A DNA stretch of 64,000 nucleotides from Oscillospiraceae bacterium. Its GTDB lineage: Bacteria; Bacillota; Clostridia; Oscillospirales; Ruminococcaceae. The position numbers and the translations under genes were made by a program. Below the pieces are notes generated by a model. It was not told where the DNA came from. It ran no database searches and saw only the letters and a list, made by a program, of their open reading frames with translations. The stretch spans positions 32,061 through 96,060 of the forward strand of contig JAEEXH010000002.1 in the NCBI GenBank assembly GCA_016291435.1, in the 5' to 3' direction. Positions 30,688 through 39,653 of the stretch are shown in pieces; position 1 is the stretch's first letter, and the number at the start of each line of letters is the position of its first letter.

Positions 30688-31220
30688 CATATGAAATTCT
30701 GCTCGCGGGCTTCGGCGGACAGGGCATCCTGTTTGCCGGCAAGCTGCTCGCTTACTGTGCGCTGTTTGAGGGCAAGGAAATCTCCTGGCTCCCCAGCTAC
30801 GGTCCTGAGATGCGCGGAGGCAAGTGCAACTGCTCCGTGACAATCTCCGATGAGCCGATCGGTTCCCCGCAGGTGCTGGAGCCGGATCTGCTGGTCGTGC
30901 TGAACGGTCCGTCCTTTGACGCTTTCATGGGCAATGTGAAGCCCGGCGGCAAGGCATTTGTTGACAGCTCGATGGTCGCGCAGAAGACCGACCGCACCGA
31001 TATTGAGACATTCTATGTCCCGGCGACCCAGCTCGCAGATGACAACAATCTCGCGAAGGGCGCAAATATCGTCCTGCTCGGCAAGCTGCTGCACGAGACC
31101 GGCATCTTCTCCTTTGAGACCGTCCGCAAGGCACTCGAGAAGAACACCCCGGCAAAGCGCGCACATACCATCGACAACAACATGAGAGCACTCCAGCTCG
31201 GCGCGGACTACGCGGGATAA
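30684..31220 (+). CDS. korC: 2-oxoacid:ferredoxin oxidoreductase subunit gamma
   Basis: EILLAGFGGQGILFAGKLLAYCALFEGKEISWLPSYGPEMRGGKCNCSVTISDEPI. Confidence 0.93.
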   Translation: MTYEILLAGFGGQGILFAGKLLAYCALFEGKEISWLPSYGPEMRGGKCNCSVTISDEPIGSPQVLEPDLLVVLNGPSFDAFMGNVKPGGKAFVDSSMVAQKTDRTDIETFYVPATQLADDNNLAKGANIVLLGKLLHETGIFSFETVRKALEKNTPAKRAHTIDNNMRALQLGADYAG

Positions 31221-31235
31221 GCGGAAGGATTGATA

Positions 31236-31284
31236 ATGGGGCTCTGCCCCAAACCCCGCCGGGGACAGCGGTCCCCGGACCCCG
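31236..31284. repeat. Dispersed multi-hairpin repeat, copy 2
   Basis: GGGGCTCTGCCCC AAACCCCG CCGGGGACAGCGGTCCCCGG ACCCC. Confidence 0.7.
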
Positions 31285-31385
31285 TTATATGGCAAAAAGA
31301 TTGCCCCTGAGACCGTATGTGGTTTCAGGGGTGAATTGTATTTAGCGCCCGAAGCTGCCATTTTTGTAAAAAAATTCCCCTTTGA

Positions 31386-31414
31386 TTGACATATCCCGCA
31401 TGATCTGCTATAAT
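31386..31414 (+). promoter_or_regulatory. Sigma-A-type promoter for prsW-like gene (TTGACA - 17 - TATAAT)
   Basis: TTGACA 31386-31391, TATAAT 31409-31414. Confidence 0.7.
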
Positions 31415-31437
31415 ATACAAAAAAGGAGGGAAGCCCT

Positions 31438-32463
31438 ATGACTTATATTCTGGCTGCACTTGCCGTCATCCCGGCAATCATCGTGATGCTTTACATCCGG
31501 GGAATTGACAAAATCGAGAAGGAGCCCTGGAAGCTGCTGTTTTCCATTTTGCTCCTCGGCGCGCTCAGCGTCATCCCGATCATGATCGCGGAGCTGATTG
31601 TCGATATCCCCATCAGCATTTTCCCGGAGGGCTCGCTGATTCACGGCTTCTTGCAGGCGTTTGTCTGCGCGGCATTCGTGGAGGAGAGCTTCAAGATGAT
31701 GGTGCTCTGGCTGCGCACATGGAAGCACAAGGAATTCAACTACGTCTTCGACGGCGTGGTCTATGCGGTCTTTGCCTCGATGGGCTTTGCACTTGTGGAG
31801 AATATCCTCTATGTGTTCCAGATGGGCATTACCACGGGCATCCTGCGCGCCGTGACATCCATTCCGGGGCATATGATCTTCGGCGTCTTCATGGGCATGT
31901 ATTACGGCCTTGCAAAGCGGGAAGCGCTCCTCAGAAATGAAAGCGGCAGAAAGAGATATATGATTCTCACATGGCTTGTGCCCGTCATGCTGCACGGCAT
32001 CTATGATTTCTGCCTGATGGTGAACAGCTGGGTGATGCTGCTCATCGGCATTGTCTATTATATCGTGCTGGTGATCTACGCTTTCCGCAAGCTCTCGCGC
32101 ATCCGCAAGGAGGACGCACCGCTCCCGCAGGAAACACCCGTGCCCCCCTATCCGCCGTATCCGGGATACCCGCAGAATCCGGTGTATCCGCAGAATCCGG
32201 CATATCCCCAGAATCCGACATATCCGCAGAATCCGGGATACCCCCAGAATCCGGTGTATCCGCAGAATCCGGCATATCCCCAGAACCCGACATATCCCCA
32301 GAATCCGGCATATCCCCAGAACCCGGTGTATCCGCAGAATCCTGTCACCCCCCAGAGCCCGGTGTACCCGCAGAATCCTGTCACCCCGCAAAGCCCGGCA
32401 TACCCGCAGAATCCGCCTGTCCCGCCCGCACAGGATCCCGCTGACCCCGCAGATCCGCGCTGA
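31438..32463 (+). CDS. prsW: PrsW-family intramembrane metalloprotease with C-terminal YPQNP repeat tail
   Basis: FVEESFKMMVLW, FDGVVYAVFASMGFALVENILYV, HMIFGVFMGMYYGLAK, LHGIYDF; low-complexity Pro/Gln/Asn tail. Confidence 0.85.
   Translation: MTYILAALAVIPAIIVMLYIRGIDKIEKEPWKLLFSILLLGALSVIPIMIAELIVDIPISIFPEGSLIHGFLQAFVCAAFVEESFKMMVLWLRTWKHKEFNYVFDGVVYAVFASMGFALVENILYVFQMGITTGILRAVTSIPGHMIFGVFMGMYYGLAKREALLRNESGRKRYMILTWLVPVMLHGIYDFCLMVNSWVMLLIGIVYYIVLVIYAFRKLSRIRKEDAPLPQETPVPPYPPYPGYPQNPVYPQNPAYPQNPTYPQNPGYPQNPVYPQNPAYPQNPTYPQNPAYPQNPVYPQNPVTPQSPVYPQNPVTPQSPAYPQNPPVPPAQDPADPADPR
32164..32415 (+). repeat. 14 x 18-bp tandem repeat encoding [V/A/T/G]YPQNP
   Basis: Contiguous in-frame units (GYPQNP VYPQNP AYPQNP TYPQNP ...), two variant VTPQSP units. 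Confidence 0.95.
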
Positions 32464-32506
32464 ACGCTCCTATTATGAAAGGTATGCGAAAAATCCGTGT
32501 GAGCCA

Positions 32507-32535
32507 TTGCATTTTTCCACAATCTGTGCTATAAT
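32507..32535 (+). promoter_or_regulatory. Sigma-A-type promoter (TTGCAT - 17 - TATAAT) for the small ORF
   Basis: TTGCAT 32507-32512, TATAAT 32530-32535. Confidence 0.6.
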
Positions 32536-32596
32536 ATAAAAGGCGGAGAAGATACCGCAGAGAAAATGCCGGTCTCCGGCAGGAAGGAGCGTCTAT

Positions 32597-32725
32597 ATGA
32601 AAGCAGTTTGCAAGACATTGCTCTTTATCGTCATCGCGGCAGGCGCCGTGTTTTCCGTGTATCACGCGATCAAACTCTACCGCAGCAAATATGCCCCGCG
32701 CTACCTGAAAGGGAATGCCTGCTGA
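32597..32725 (+). CDS. 42-aa putative single-TM small protein
   Basis: MKAVCKTLLFIVIAAGAVFSVYHAIKLYRSKYAPRYLKGNAC; RBS AGGAAGGAG; own promoter. Confidence 0.6.
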   Translation: MKAVCKTLLFIVIAAGAVFSVYHAIKLYRSKYAPRYLKGNAC

Positions 32726-32781
32726 TCGGTGTATCAGCTGACATAGAAATCTTAAGGCTTTAAGAAAAGAGGAAAAACATC

Positions 32782-33849
32782 ATGGACATTCGTTTTGAGA
32801 AGGCAGCCGTGCTGAAAGAAAAGCCGGCAGACGAAACCAAGCTGGGATTCGGCCACGTCTTTACCGACTATATGTTCGTCATGGACTATACCGCCGGTCA
32901 GGGCTGGCATGATGCCCGCATCATCCCTTACGGCAATCTGTCGCTTTCCCCGGCTGCACTCTGCCTGCACTACGGCCAGGAGGTCTTCGAGGGCATGAAG
33001 GCATATCGCCGTGCTGACGGCGGCATCCAGCTCTTCCGCCCGGAGGAGAACTTCAAGCGTCTGAACAGCTCCAATAACCGTCTGGTCATCCCGGAGCTCC
33101 CCGTTGATATGGCAATGGAGGGTCTCAAGGAGCTGCTGAAGGTCGAGAAGGACTGGGTTCCGCACATCGACGGCGCATCGCTCTATATCCGCCCGTTCAT
33201 CATCGCAGTTGACCCGTTCCTCGGCGTCAAGCCCGGCGATGAGTATATGTTCATCATCATTCTCTCCCCGTCCGGCGCTTACTACGCATCGGGTCTCGAT
33301 CCCGTCAAGATCTATGTCGAGTCCAAGTATGTCCGTGCGGTGCGCGGCGGCATGGGCTACACCAAGACCGGCGGCAACTACGCTGCTTCCCTGATCGGTC
33401 AGGATGAGGCACACAAGGAGGGCTATTCTCAGGTTCTCTGGCTCGACGGCGTGGAGCAGAAGTACATCGAGGAAGTCGGCGCAATGAACATCATGTTCGT
33501 CATCGACGGCGAGATCGTCACGCCGGAGCTTCAGGGCTCCATCCTCCCGGGCATCACGAGAAAGTCTGTGCTCGAGCTGACCAAGAGCTGGGGCATGAAG
33601 GTGTCCGAGCGCCGCATCACCATTCAGGAGATCGCGGATGCCTATGATGCAGGCAAGCTCGACGAGGTCTTCGGCACCGGCACTGCGGCTGTCATCTCCC
33701 CGGTCGGCCACCTCAAGTGGGGCGACAAGGTCATGACGATCAACGACAACAAGATCGGACCGATCTCCCAGAAGATTTACGATACCATGACCGGTATCCA
33801 GTGGGGCAAGATCGCAGATCCGTTCGGCTGGGTCGTGCCGCTGGACTAA
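32782..33849 (+). CDS. ilvE: Branched-chain amino acid aminotransferase
   Basis: YGQEVFEGMKAYRRADGGIQLFRPEENFKRLNSSNNRLVIP, EVGAMNIMFVIDGEIVTPEL. Confidence 0.95.
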   Translation: MDIRFEKAAVLKEKPADETKLGFGHVFTDYMFVMDYTAGQGWHDARIIPYGNLSLSPAALCLHYGQEVFEGMKAYRRADGGIQLFRPEENFKRLNSSNNRLVIPELPVDMAMEGLKELLKVEKDWVPHIDGASLYIRPFIIAVDPFLGVKPGDEYMFIIILSPSGAYYASGLDPVKIYVESKYVRAVRGGMGYTKTGGNYAASLIGQDEAHKEGYSQVLWLDGVEQKYIEEVGAMNIMFVIDGEIVTPELQGSILPGITRKSVLELTKSWGMKVSERRITIQEIADAYDAGKLDEVFGTGTAAVISPVGHLKWGDKVMTINDNKIGPISQKIYDTMTGIQWGKIADPFGWVVPLD

Positions 33850-33980
33850 GACCCGGAGCCCGGGCAGGCGCTTTTCTCAAGTCAACTGACTTTCCCGTTC
33901 TTGTCAGCGCACCGGTGACGCCGCTGTTCGCGGCTGTTGCAGGGATGACTTCGAGTTTGTGCAGATATAATTGAATGAAA

Positions 33981-34011
33981 ATGCCCCCGGTAAGGTTTTT
34001 ACCGGGGGCAT
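33981..34011. terminator. Strong hairpin, probable (possibly bidirectional) terminator
   Basis: ATGCCCCCGGTAA-ggtt-TTTACCGGGGGCAT. Confidence 0.6.
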
Positions 34012-34024
34012 GCTGTATATACAG

Positions 34025-34053
34025 TTGACAGATTGCGCATTTCATGATACAAT
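34025..34053 (+). promoter_or_regulatory. Sigma-A-type promoter (TTGACA - 17 - TACAAT) for thyX-like gene
   Basis: TTGACA 34025-34030, TACAAT 34048-34053. Confidence 0.65.
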
Positions 34054-34092
34054 AAATTAACAGCACACTTCACCGAAAGGAAGCCAAATCCC

Positions 34093-35445
34093 ATGAATAA
34101 AGCACAAGCGAAAATCATCGCATCTTCTACCGCCGGAGAGCTCGTCTGTGCCTCCGCCGGGCGCATCTCCACCACGCAGGGCACCTCGCTCGAAATTCTG
34201 GAGCGCTCGAAGCAAAAGGAAAACAACGGCACGCTGATCGAGAAGGTCGTCGCCTCGGGACATCAGTCGCTCATCGAGCACGCGATGTTCACCGTCGCAT
34301 TCGACAGTGTCTCTGTCTGCGTCGAGGAATTCGTCATCGAATACCGTCTGGCGTCGTTCACTGTGCAGTCGCGCAGATACGTCGATTTCACAAATATCGG
34401 CTGCTATGTTCCGGAGCTGCCGGAGGCGCTCTCTGCACGCTTCACGGCACACATGGAACACATGTTCGGTGTCTATGCCAAGCTCCTCGAGCTGGAGATT
34501 CCGAAGGAGGACGCCCGCTTTGTGCTGCCCTATTGCTTCCGCAGCAATTTCTACTGCACGCTGAATGCCCGCGAGCTCATGCACATGATCTCCGCAATGC
34601 TCTGGGGACGCGGCGCACAGTTTCCCGAGCTCAGAATGCTCGGTGCATCGCTGAAAAAGCAGTTTGAGGCGTTTTTCCCGCATCTGCTCGATGCCGCCGA
34701 GAAGAAATATCACGCGGACACCGCCCGCTATGCGCTGCCGGATGCCCTGCCCGCGATCCCCGATCCCAAGCCGATGCAGGCAGGCATAAAGCTGCACGAC
34801 ACCACCGCTTCCCCGGAAACGGTCATCACGCAGGCAGCCGCCGCAAACTGGATGATCCTGCCCGATGAGAACCCCGAGCTCCGTGCGGTCGTCTGCGGCG
34901 AACGCCCCCGCGAGCTGGAAATGGTGCAGGCGCGCTTTACCGTGCAGAATCTCTCGCTCGCCGCAGTCACACATCTTGTGCGGCACAGAATGCAGAGCGT
35001 GCTCGTGCCGCAGGTGACAGCAGCCGTTCTGCGCAATACCTATCTGATTCCGCAGAGCATCGCGGAAAACGCCGATGCACTGGCGCTTTACAAGCAGGCG
35101 TTCACAGACAACACCGCCGCGCTCCGCTCGATGCTTGCCGACGGTCTGCCCGTCTCTGCGGTGCAGTATTTTGCGCTGGCAGGCAATCAGCTCGATGTTC
35201 TCTGCATGATGAACGGGCGCGAGCTCCGGCATTTCTTCGCGCTCCGCACATGCAATCGCGCACAGTGGGAGATCCGTGCCGCCGCGGTTGCACTGCTGAT
35301 GCAGCTTCGGAAGCAGTCCCCTGCGCTCTGGTCGCTGATGGGACCGAGCTGCTATGTCACGGGCGTATGTCCCGAGGGGCGGCTCTCCTGCGGAAAAATC
35401 CGCGAGGTGCAGGCATATTTTGCCGAAGACCGCAGCGATGAATAA
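34093..35445 (+). CDS. ThyX-like FAD-dependent thymidylate synthase family protein with two ThyX-like halves
   Basis: N-half SLIEHAMFTVAF..EYRLASFTVQSRRYVDF; C-half ARFTVQNLSLAAVTHLVRHRMQSVLVPQ..RELRHFFALRTCNRAQWEIR. Confidence 0.75.
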   Translation: MNKAQAKIIASSTAGELVCASAGRISTTQGTSLEILERSKQKENNGTLIEKVVASGHQSLIEHAMFTVAFDSVSVCVEEFVIEYRLASFTVQSRRYVDFTNIGCYVPELPEALSARFTAHMEHMFGVYAKLLELEIPKEDARFVLPYCFRSNFYCTLNARELMHMISAMLWGRGAQFPELRMLGASLKKQFEAFFPHLLDAAEKKYHADTARYALPDALPAIPDPKPMQAGIKLHDTTASPETVITQAAAANWMILPDENPELRAVVCGERPRELEMVQARFTVQNLSLAAVTHLVRHRMQSVLVPQVTAAVLRNTYLIPQSIAENADALALYKQAFTDNTAALRSMLADGLPVSAVQYFALAGNQLDVLCMMNGRELRHFFALRTCNRAQWEIRAAAVALLMQLRKQSPALWSLMGPSCYVTGVCPEGRLSCGKIREVQAYFAEDRSDE

Positions 35446-36178
35446 GCTGAAACCGCTGTCCCCGATGCGCAGACGCTATATTCTGCGGCTGATCCTGCGC
35501 ATCGCCGTGCTGATCTTCTGCGCAGTCTGGCTGATTCACGACCCCTCGCAGGCAGATATCCTCCGCGGCTGGAATTTTTTTCGGAAGCTCTCGCCTTTTC
35601 ATGTTCTCTGGGTGCTCTGGATCGTCGATATGCTCTGGCAGCTCATCCCGGTGCATAAGAATCTGCATATCGCGCTCGGCTCGCAAAAACATTTCAGATT
35701 CCGCTTTCAGCCTGTCGCGGAAAAGATCAATTATCCCGCGCTGCGTGATCATATCATCAGCACGACAAAGGCGGCATACAAGGTGTTTCTCATCTGGATC
35801 GCCGTGGTCGCGCTAGTGTCGTTCCTGCGTTATTTCAATGTGCTCGATGACGCCGCGCTGTTTCTCATCACAATCGCATTCTATGTCTGCGACCTGATCT
35901 GCGTGGTCGTCTGGTGCCCGTTCCGCCTGATTCTCAGAACCCGCTGCTGCACAACCTGCCGCATCTTCAACTGGGATCACCTGATGATGTTCTCGCCGAT
36001 GCTGCTGATCAGCGGCTTTTACCCGCGCTCGCTGCTCATCATGGCAATGGTCGTCTGGCTGATCTGGGAGCTGTTTATTATGATGTATCCCGAGCGCTTC
36101 TGGGAGCAGACCAACGAAGCCCTGCGCTGTGCAAACTGCACCGACCGTCTCTGCGGCAAGCGCTTCGAGCAGGAATAA
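35438..36178 (+). CDS. Multi-TM membrane protein, hypothetical (internal start of the ORF-track entry)
   Basis: MNKLKPLSPMRRRYILRLILRIAVLIF...; several TM helices; C-terminal Cys-rich RCANCTDRLCGKR. Confidence 0.6.
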   Translation: MNKLKPLSPMRRRYILRLILRIAVLIFCAVWLIHDPSQADILRGWNFFRKLSPFHVLWVLWIVDMLWQLIPVHKNLHIALGSQKHFRFRFQPVAEKINYPALRDHIISTTKAAYKVFLIWIAVVALVSFLRYFNVLDDAALFLITIAFYVCDLICVVVWCPFRLILRTRCCTTCRIFNWDHLMMFSPMLLISGFYPRSLLIMAMVVWLIWELFIMMYPERFWEQTNEALRCANCTDRLCGKRFEQE

Positions 36179-36280
36179 CGGAGCAGACAGGAAATCTTCA
36201 AAAAGGGCTTGCATTCTGTCGGAAAATCCGTTATAATAGTAATGTATGACTGAATCCACGCATACGAAGGGAGACTTGAT

Positions 36281-37264
36281 ATGCCAAGCACGAACTCACC
36301 GCGCCCGCGCACTTCGGCAAAATCCAGAAAAAGACGCCGCAGAAAGCGCCGCGGTCCCGTTATCAGATTCAAATTCGGCAAGCTGATCCTGATCTGGGTG
36401 CTCTGCCTCATCGCTGCATTCCTGCTCTATATGCTGAGCCGCAACCTGCACCCCGAGAAAAATGTCTTCCGCAAGGGCTGGCAGCCGGGCGAAAGCTCTG
36501 TCTCCGATTCGGCGGCAGATATAACCCCGGTCATCACACCGTCAGAGAGCAGCCTCTCTGAAAACAGCTCTGCCGAAAGCAGCACTGCTGAAAACAGCAC
36601 TGCGGAATCCAGTGCAGAGGAATCGGGCGAAGGCGGCGAGGAATCCTCGCAGGTGCCGGTCACGAACAAGGTCAATCCTGTGCCGGAAACCGCTGCCCGT
36701 TCCGCAGATTATCTCAAGACCTGCGCCTTCGTCGGAGAGGTCGATATTTACCGCATGGGGCAGTCCGGTCAGCTCCAGGAAAAGAGCTATTACGCCAGCG
36801 AGGAGATCAATCTCACAAATTACGGCTCTGAATATGTCTTGCTGGACGGCACGACCATTCACATTCAGAGCGCGATGTATGCCGCAAAATGCCCGATCTA
36901 CCTGATGTTCGGCACAGAGGATCTCGCAGCGGGTCAGCCCGCGGATCAGACCGCAGACCAGTTTTCGGTGCTGCTCGGACTGATGAAGGCATCGGCGCCG
37001 TCAGCGACCATCTATGTGCTCTCAATCCCGCCTGTTACAAAGAACGGCGAGAAGACTGTGGCAAACAGCGTGATCGACGAATACAATTCGCTGCTGCTCC
37101 AGATTTCCAATGAAAACGATGTGTATTTTGTAGACACAAACACTGCACTGAAAAATAATGAAGGCAGACTGGATTCCGCCTATGCAGACGAGGACGGCAT
37201 TCATCTGAACGCCGTCGGCAGAGAGACGCTGCTGAACTATGTGCTCTCGCATGTGCCCGCATAA
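36281..37264 (+). CDS. Membrane-anchored SGNH-like protein with Ser/Glu-rich linker
   Basis: Basic N-terminus plus TM, SSAESSTAENSTAESSAEES linker, YVLSIPPVT, DGIHLNAVG. Confidence 0.65.
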   Translation: MPSTNSPRPRTSAKSRKRRRRKRRGPVIRFKFGKLILIWVLCLIAAFLLYMLSRNLHPEKNVFRKGWQPGESSVSDSAADITPVITPSESSLSENSSAESSTAENSTAESSAEESGEGGEESSQVPVTNKVNPVPETAARSADYLKTCAFVGEVDIYRMGQSGQLQEKSYYASEEINLTNYGSEYVLLDGTTIHIQSAMYAAKCPIYLMFGTEDLAAGQPADQTADQFSVLLGLMKASAPSATIYVLSIPPVTKNGEKTVANSVIDEYNSLLLQISNENDVYFVDTNTALKNNEGRLDSAYADEDGIHLNAVGRETLLNYVLSHVPA

Positions 37265-37277
37265 TTGAAGCATGACA

Positions 37278-37311
37278 AAGCCCCCGACCGCGTGCCGGGG
37301 GCTTATTGTTA
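37278..37311 (+). terminator. Intrinsic terminator
   Basis: AAGCCCCCG-accgcgtg-CCGGGGGCTT followed by ATTGTTAT. Confidence 0.6.
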
Positions 37312-37314
37312 TGG

Positions 37315-37392
37315 TATCGCTGCGCGATGATTTTGAATGGGCTCTGCCCAAACCCGCCAAAGGGACATTGTCCCTTTGGAAACCCGCTTTAG
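37315..37392. repeat. Dispersed multi-hairpin repeat, copy 3 (divergent)
   Basis: ATCGCTGCGCGAT ... GGGCTCTGCCC AAACCCG CCAAAGGGACATTGTCCCTTTGG AAACCC. Confidence 0.6.
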
Positions 37393-37469
37393 AAAGGGGT
37401 GCGTTTTCTCACAGACTCACAGCAAAGCGTGCGGGTATTCCCCAATATCATCTATGGTATCATTTTGAA

Positions 37470-39653
37470 TCAGCTCTGCGCAGTCTGCCCTGCGTTCAGA
37501 AATTCCTCCGAGACCGCAATCTCGTGCCTGTGCAGGCGCTCCCGCAGATCGGCAAGCGGCATCGGCTTCCCGAAAAGATAGCCCTGCGCACGGTCACAGC
37601 CGATCGACCGCAGGAATTCATACTGCTCCTTTGTCTCCACGCCCTCTGTCAGCGAGACCATATCCAGCTGCTGCGTCAGGTTGATGATATTCTGAATGAT
37701 CGTCGTGGTCTTCTGATTCTTGCCGAAGCCGGAGAGGAATTTCATATCGACCTTCAGCACATCGAAATAGTAATCCTTCAGCACATTCAGCGAGGAATAG
37801 CCGCTGCCGAAATCGTCGAGCCACACCTTATAGCCCGCACTGCGCAGAGACTGGATCACTTCGAGCAGCAGGTCGGCACGGTCAGAGAGCGCACTCTCCG
37901 TGATCTCCACATCGAGATATTCCCGCGGCACACCGTATGCTTCTGCCTGCGCATTGAGATGCCCGATCATATCGCACATTTCAAAATCCAGCCGCGAGAA
38001 ATTGATCGAGACCGGCGCAAAGGGCTCACCGTGATCTGCGGAGTCGCGGTAATCGCGGCACACCTGCTCGACGATATAGCGGTCGAGCTTATAGATCTGC
38101 CGGTATTCCTCCAGCACACCGATGAATGCACCCGGCGGCAGCAGACCGTAGTCGGGATCCTGCCAGCGAGCAAGCGCCTCCAGCCCGACGATTTTGCCGT
38201 TTTTCGTCGAGACAACCGGCTGATAGAACACCTTGATAAAGCCGTTCTCGATCGCAGTGTCGATATTGTTGACGATATACTGCTTGAGCTGGAACTGATC
38301 CTCCAGCGATTTGTCGTAGTAACAGAAGCTGCGGTCATAATGCTTCTTGATCGCATTGCAGGCAAAGCGGGCTCTGTCGCAGGCAAGGCTCGGGTCGGCT
38401 TCATCGTCCGCGGGGCGATAGGCGCCGCATTTCAGCGAAAGCTGCACCTCGCCCTGATTGTTCCGGATCCCGCCGGAAAGCTCCGCAACGGTCTTTTCGC
38501 AGCCTTCATTCGAGGTCAGCACGACAAAGTGATCGTCGGAATACCGCGCAACGATTGAGCCGGGGAATGACTTTTCCAGTGCCTTCGCAAAGCGCCGCAG
38601 GAGATCATTGCCCTGATGAAAGCCGTACTGCTCATTATAGGACTTGAAATTTTCGATATCGAGAAAGAGATAAACCACACGCTCGCGGTCAGTGGTGACA
38701 TAGCTGAGGAGCTTTTTTGCCTCCTCGCGGAAATAGAACATATTGTGAATACCGGTGAGCTCATCGGTGACAGAGATTTCGCTCAGGTGCTCGTTCATTT
38801 TGACAAGGCTTTCATCCTGCATCGCCTGCGAGCGGGTCTTGCGGTAGCTGGAGATACAGAACAGCAGTGTCGAGAGCCACATGGTAAAGCCGTTGATCTG
38901 CGTGCTTTCCGTGATGCCGGGCAGACCGTCCGGGCTGTTGACGGCGACCAGCGTATCAATCTGCTCGAAGAAAACCACATAGGAGACCGTCAGAATCAGA
39001 AAACCGATGACCGGGCGCCATGTCAGCAGGCAGACGACGAACAGCTCCATCGTGAGGAAGGTCAGGATCTGCTCGCCCTTTGCGTAGGAATTCACGGAAA
39101 TGATGATGCCGAAATTGATGCAGATGAAAGAAAAAATATAGAGCACAGAAAGTGTCTGCCATTTTTTGTCTTTCCTGGAGCTGATCAGCATTGCAGAGAA
39201 TACAATCATCGCGGCACCGGCAATAAAGAGGATGATATAATTGAGATAGGTGAGTGCGGAAACATTGCGGATCGTGTGCGTCGAGAGCATGTGGATCTCA
39301 TAGACGCAGACCGTCAGGCTCAGTGCGGCGACAAAGAGCGCCGCCCAGCGTGACTTCTGCCAGCCGTATGTAAACCGCAGCGCATAGAGCAGCATCAAAA
39401 TGCCGGCGCTCAGGAGGATAAAGTAATTCATGAAATACTTATCGACCACGCCCCAGAAGACATCGCCTGTCAGGTGATTCGTGACGACCGTGCGGATCAT
39501 GCGAAGGATCATCCATACCTCAAGCGCGATGACCACAACGGACATATAGATGCTGGAACGGATGTTATACTTATAGAAATAGTCGCGGACATATTTGCTC
39601 TGCTTTTCAATGCCGAGCCACTGCATCAGCTTATTGTGTGCTGCATCGCTCAT
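37470..39653 (-). CDS. Multi-TM GGDEF/EAL protein, probably a c-di-GMP phosphodiesterase with degenerate GGDEF
   Basis: GGDEF position reads YSDDHF; EAL motifs intact: GLEALARW, DVEITESAL, DDFGSGYSSLNVLKDYYFDVLKVDM, EGVETKEQ. Confidence 0.9.
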   Translation of the reverse strand: MSDAAHNKLMQWLGIEKQSKYVRDYFYKYNIRSSIYMSVVVIALEVWMILRMIRTVVTNHLTGDVFWGVVDKYFMNYFILLSAGILMLLYALRFTYGWQKSRWAALFVAALSLTVCVYEIHMLSTHTIRNVSALTYLNYIILFIAGAAMIVFSAMLISSRKDKKWQTLSVLYIFSFICINFGIIISVNSYAKGEQILTFLTMELFVVCLLTWRPVIGFLILTVSYVVFFEQIDTLVAVNSPDGLPGITESTQINGFTMWLSTLLFCISSYRKTRSQAMQDESLVKMNEHLSEISVTDELTGIHNMFYFREEAKKLLSYVTTDRERVVYLFLDIENFKSYNEQYGFHQGNDLLRRFAKALEKSFPGSIVARYSDDHFVVLTSNEGCEKTVAELSGGIRNNQGEVQLSLKCGAYRPADDEADPSLACDRARFACNAIKKHYDRSFCYYDKSLEDQFQLKQYIVNNIDTAIENGFIKVFYQPVVSTKNGKIVGLEALARWQDPDYGLLPPGAFIGVLEEYRQIYKLDRYIVEQVCRDYRDSADHGEPFAPVSINFSRLDFEMCDMIGHLNAQAEAYGVPREYLDVEITESALSDRADLLLEVIQSLRSAGYKVWLDDFGSGYSSLNVLKDYYFDVLKVDMKFLSGFGKNQKTTTIIQNIINLTQQLDMVSLTEGVETKEQYEFLRSIGCDRAQGYLFGKPMPLADLRERLHRHEIAVSEEFLNAGQTAQS

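Noticed and set aside
32164-32415. Possible CRISPR array
   Set aside because: 18-bp in-frame tandem units with no spacers; protein-coding VNTR.
37272-38558. 428-aa plus-strand ORF opposite GGDEF/EAL
   Set aside because: Antisense to intact EAL motifs; begins inside terminator/repeat sequence.
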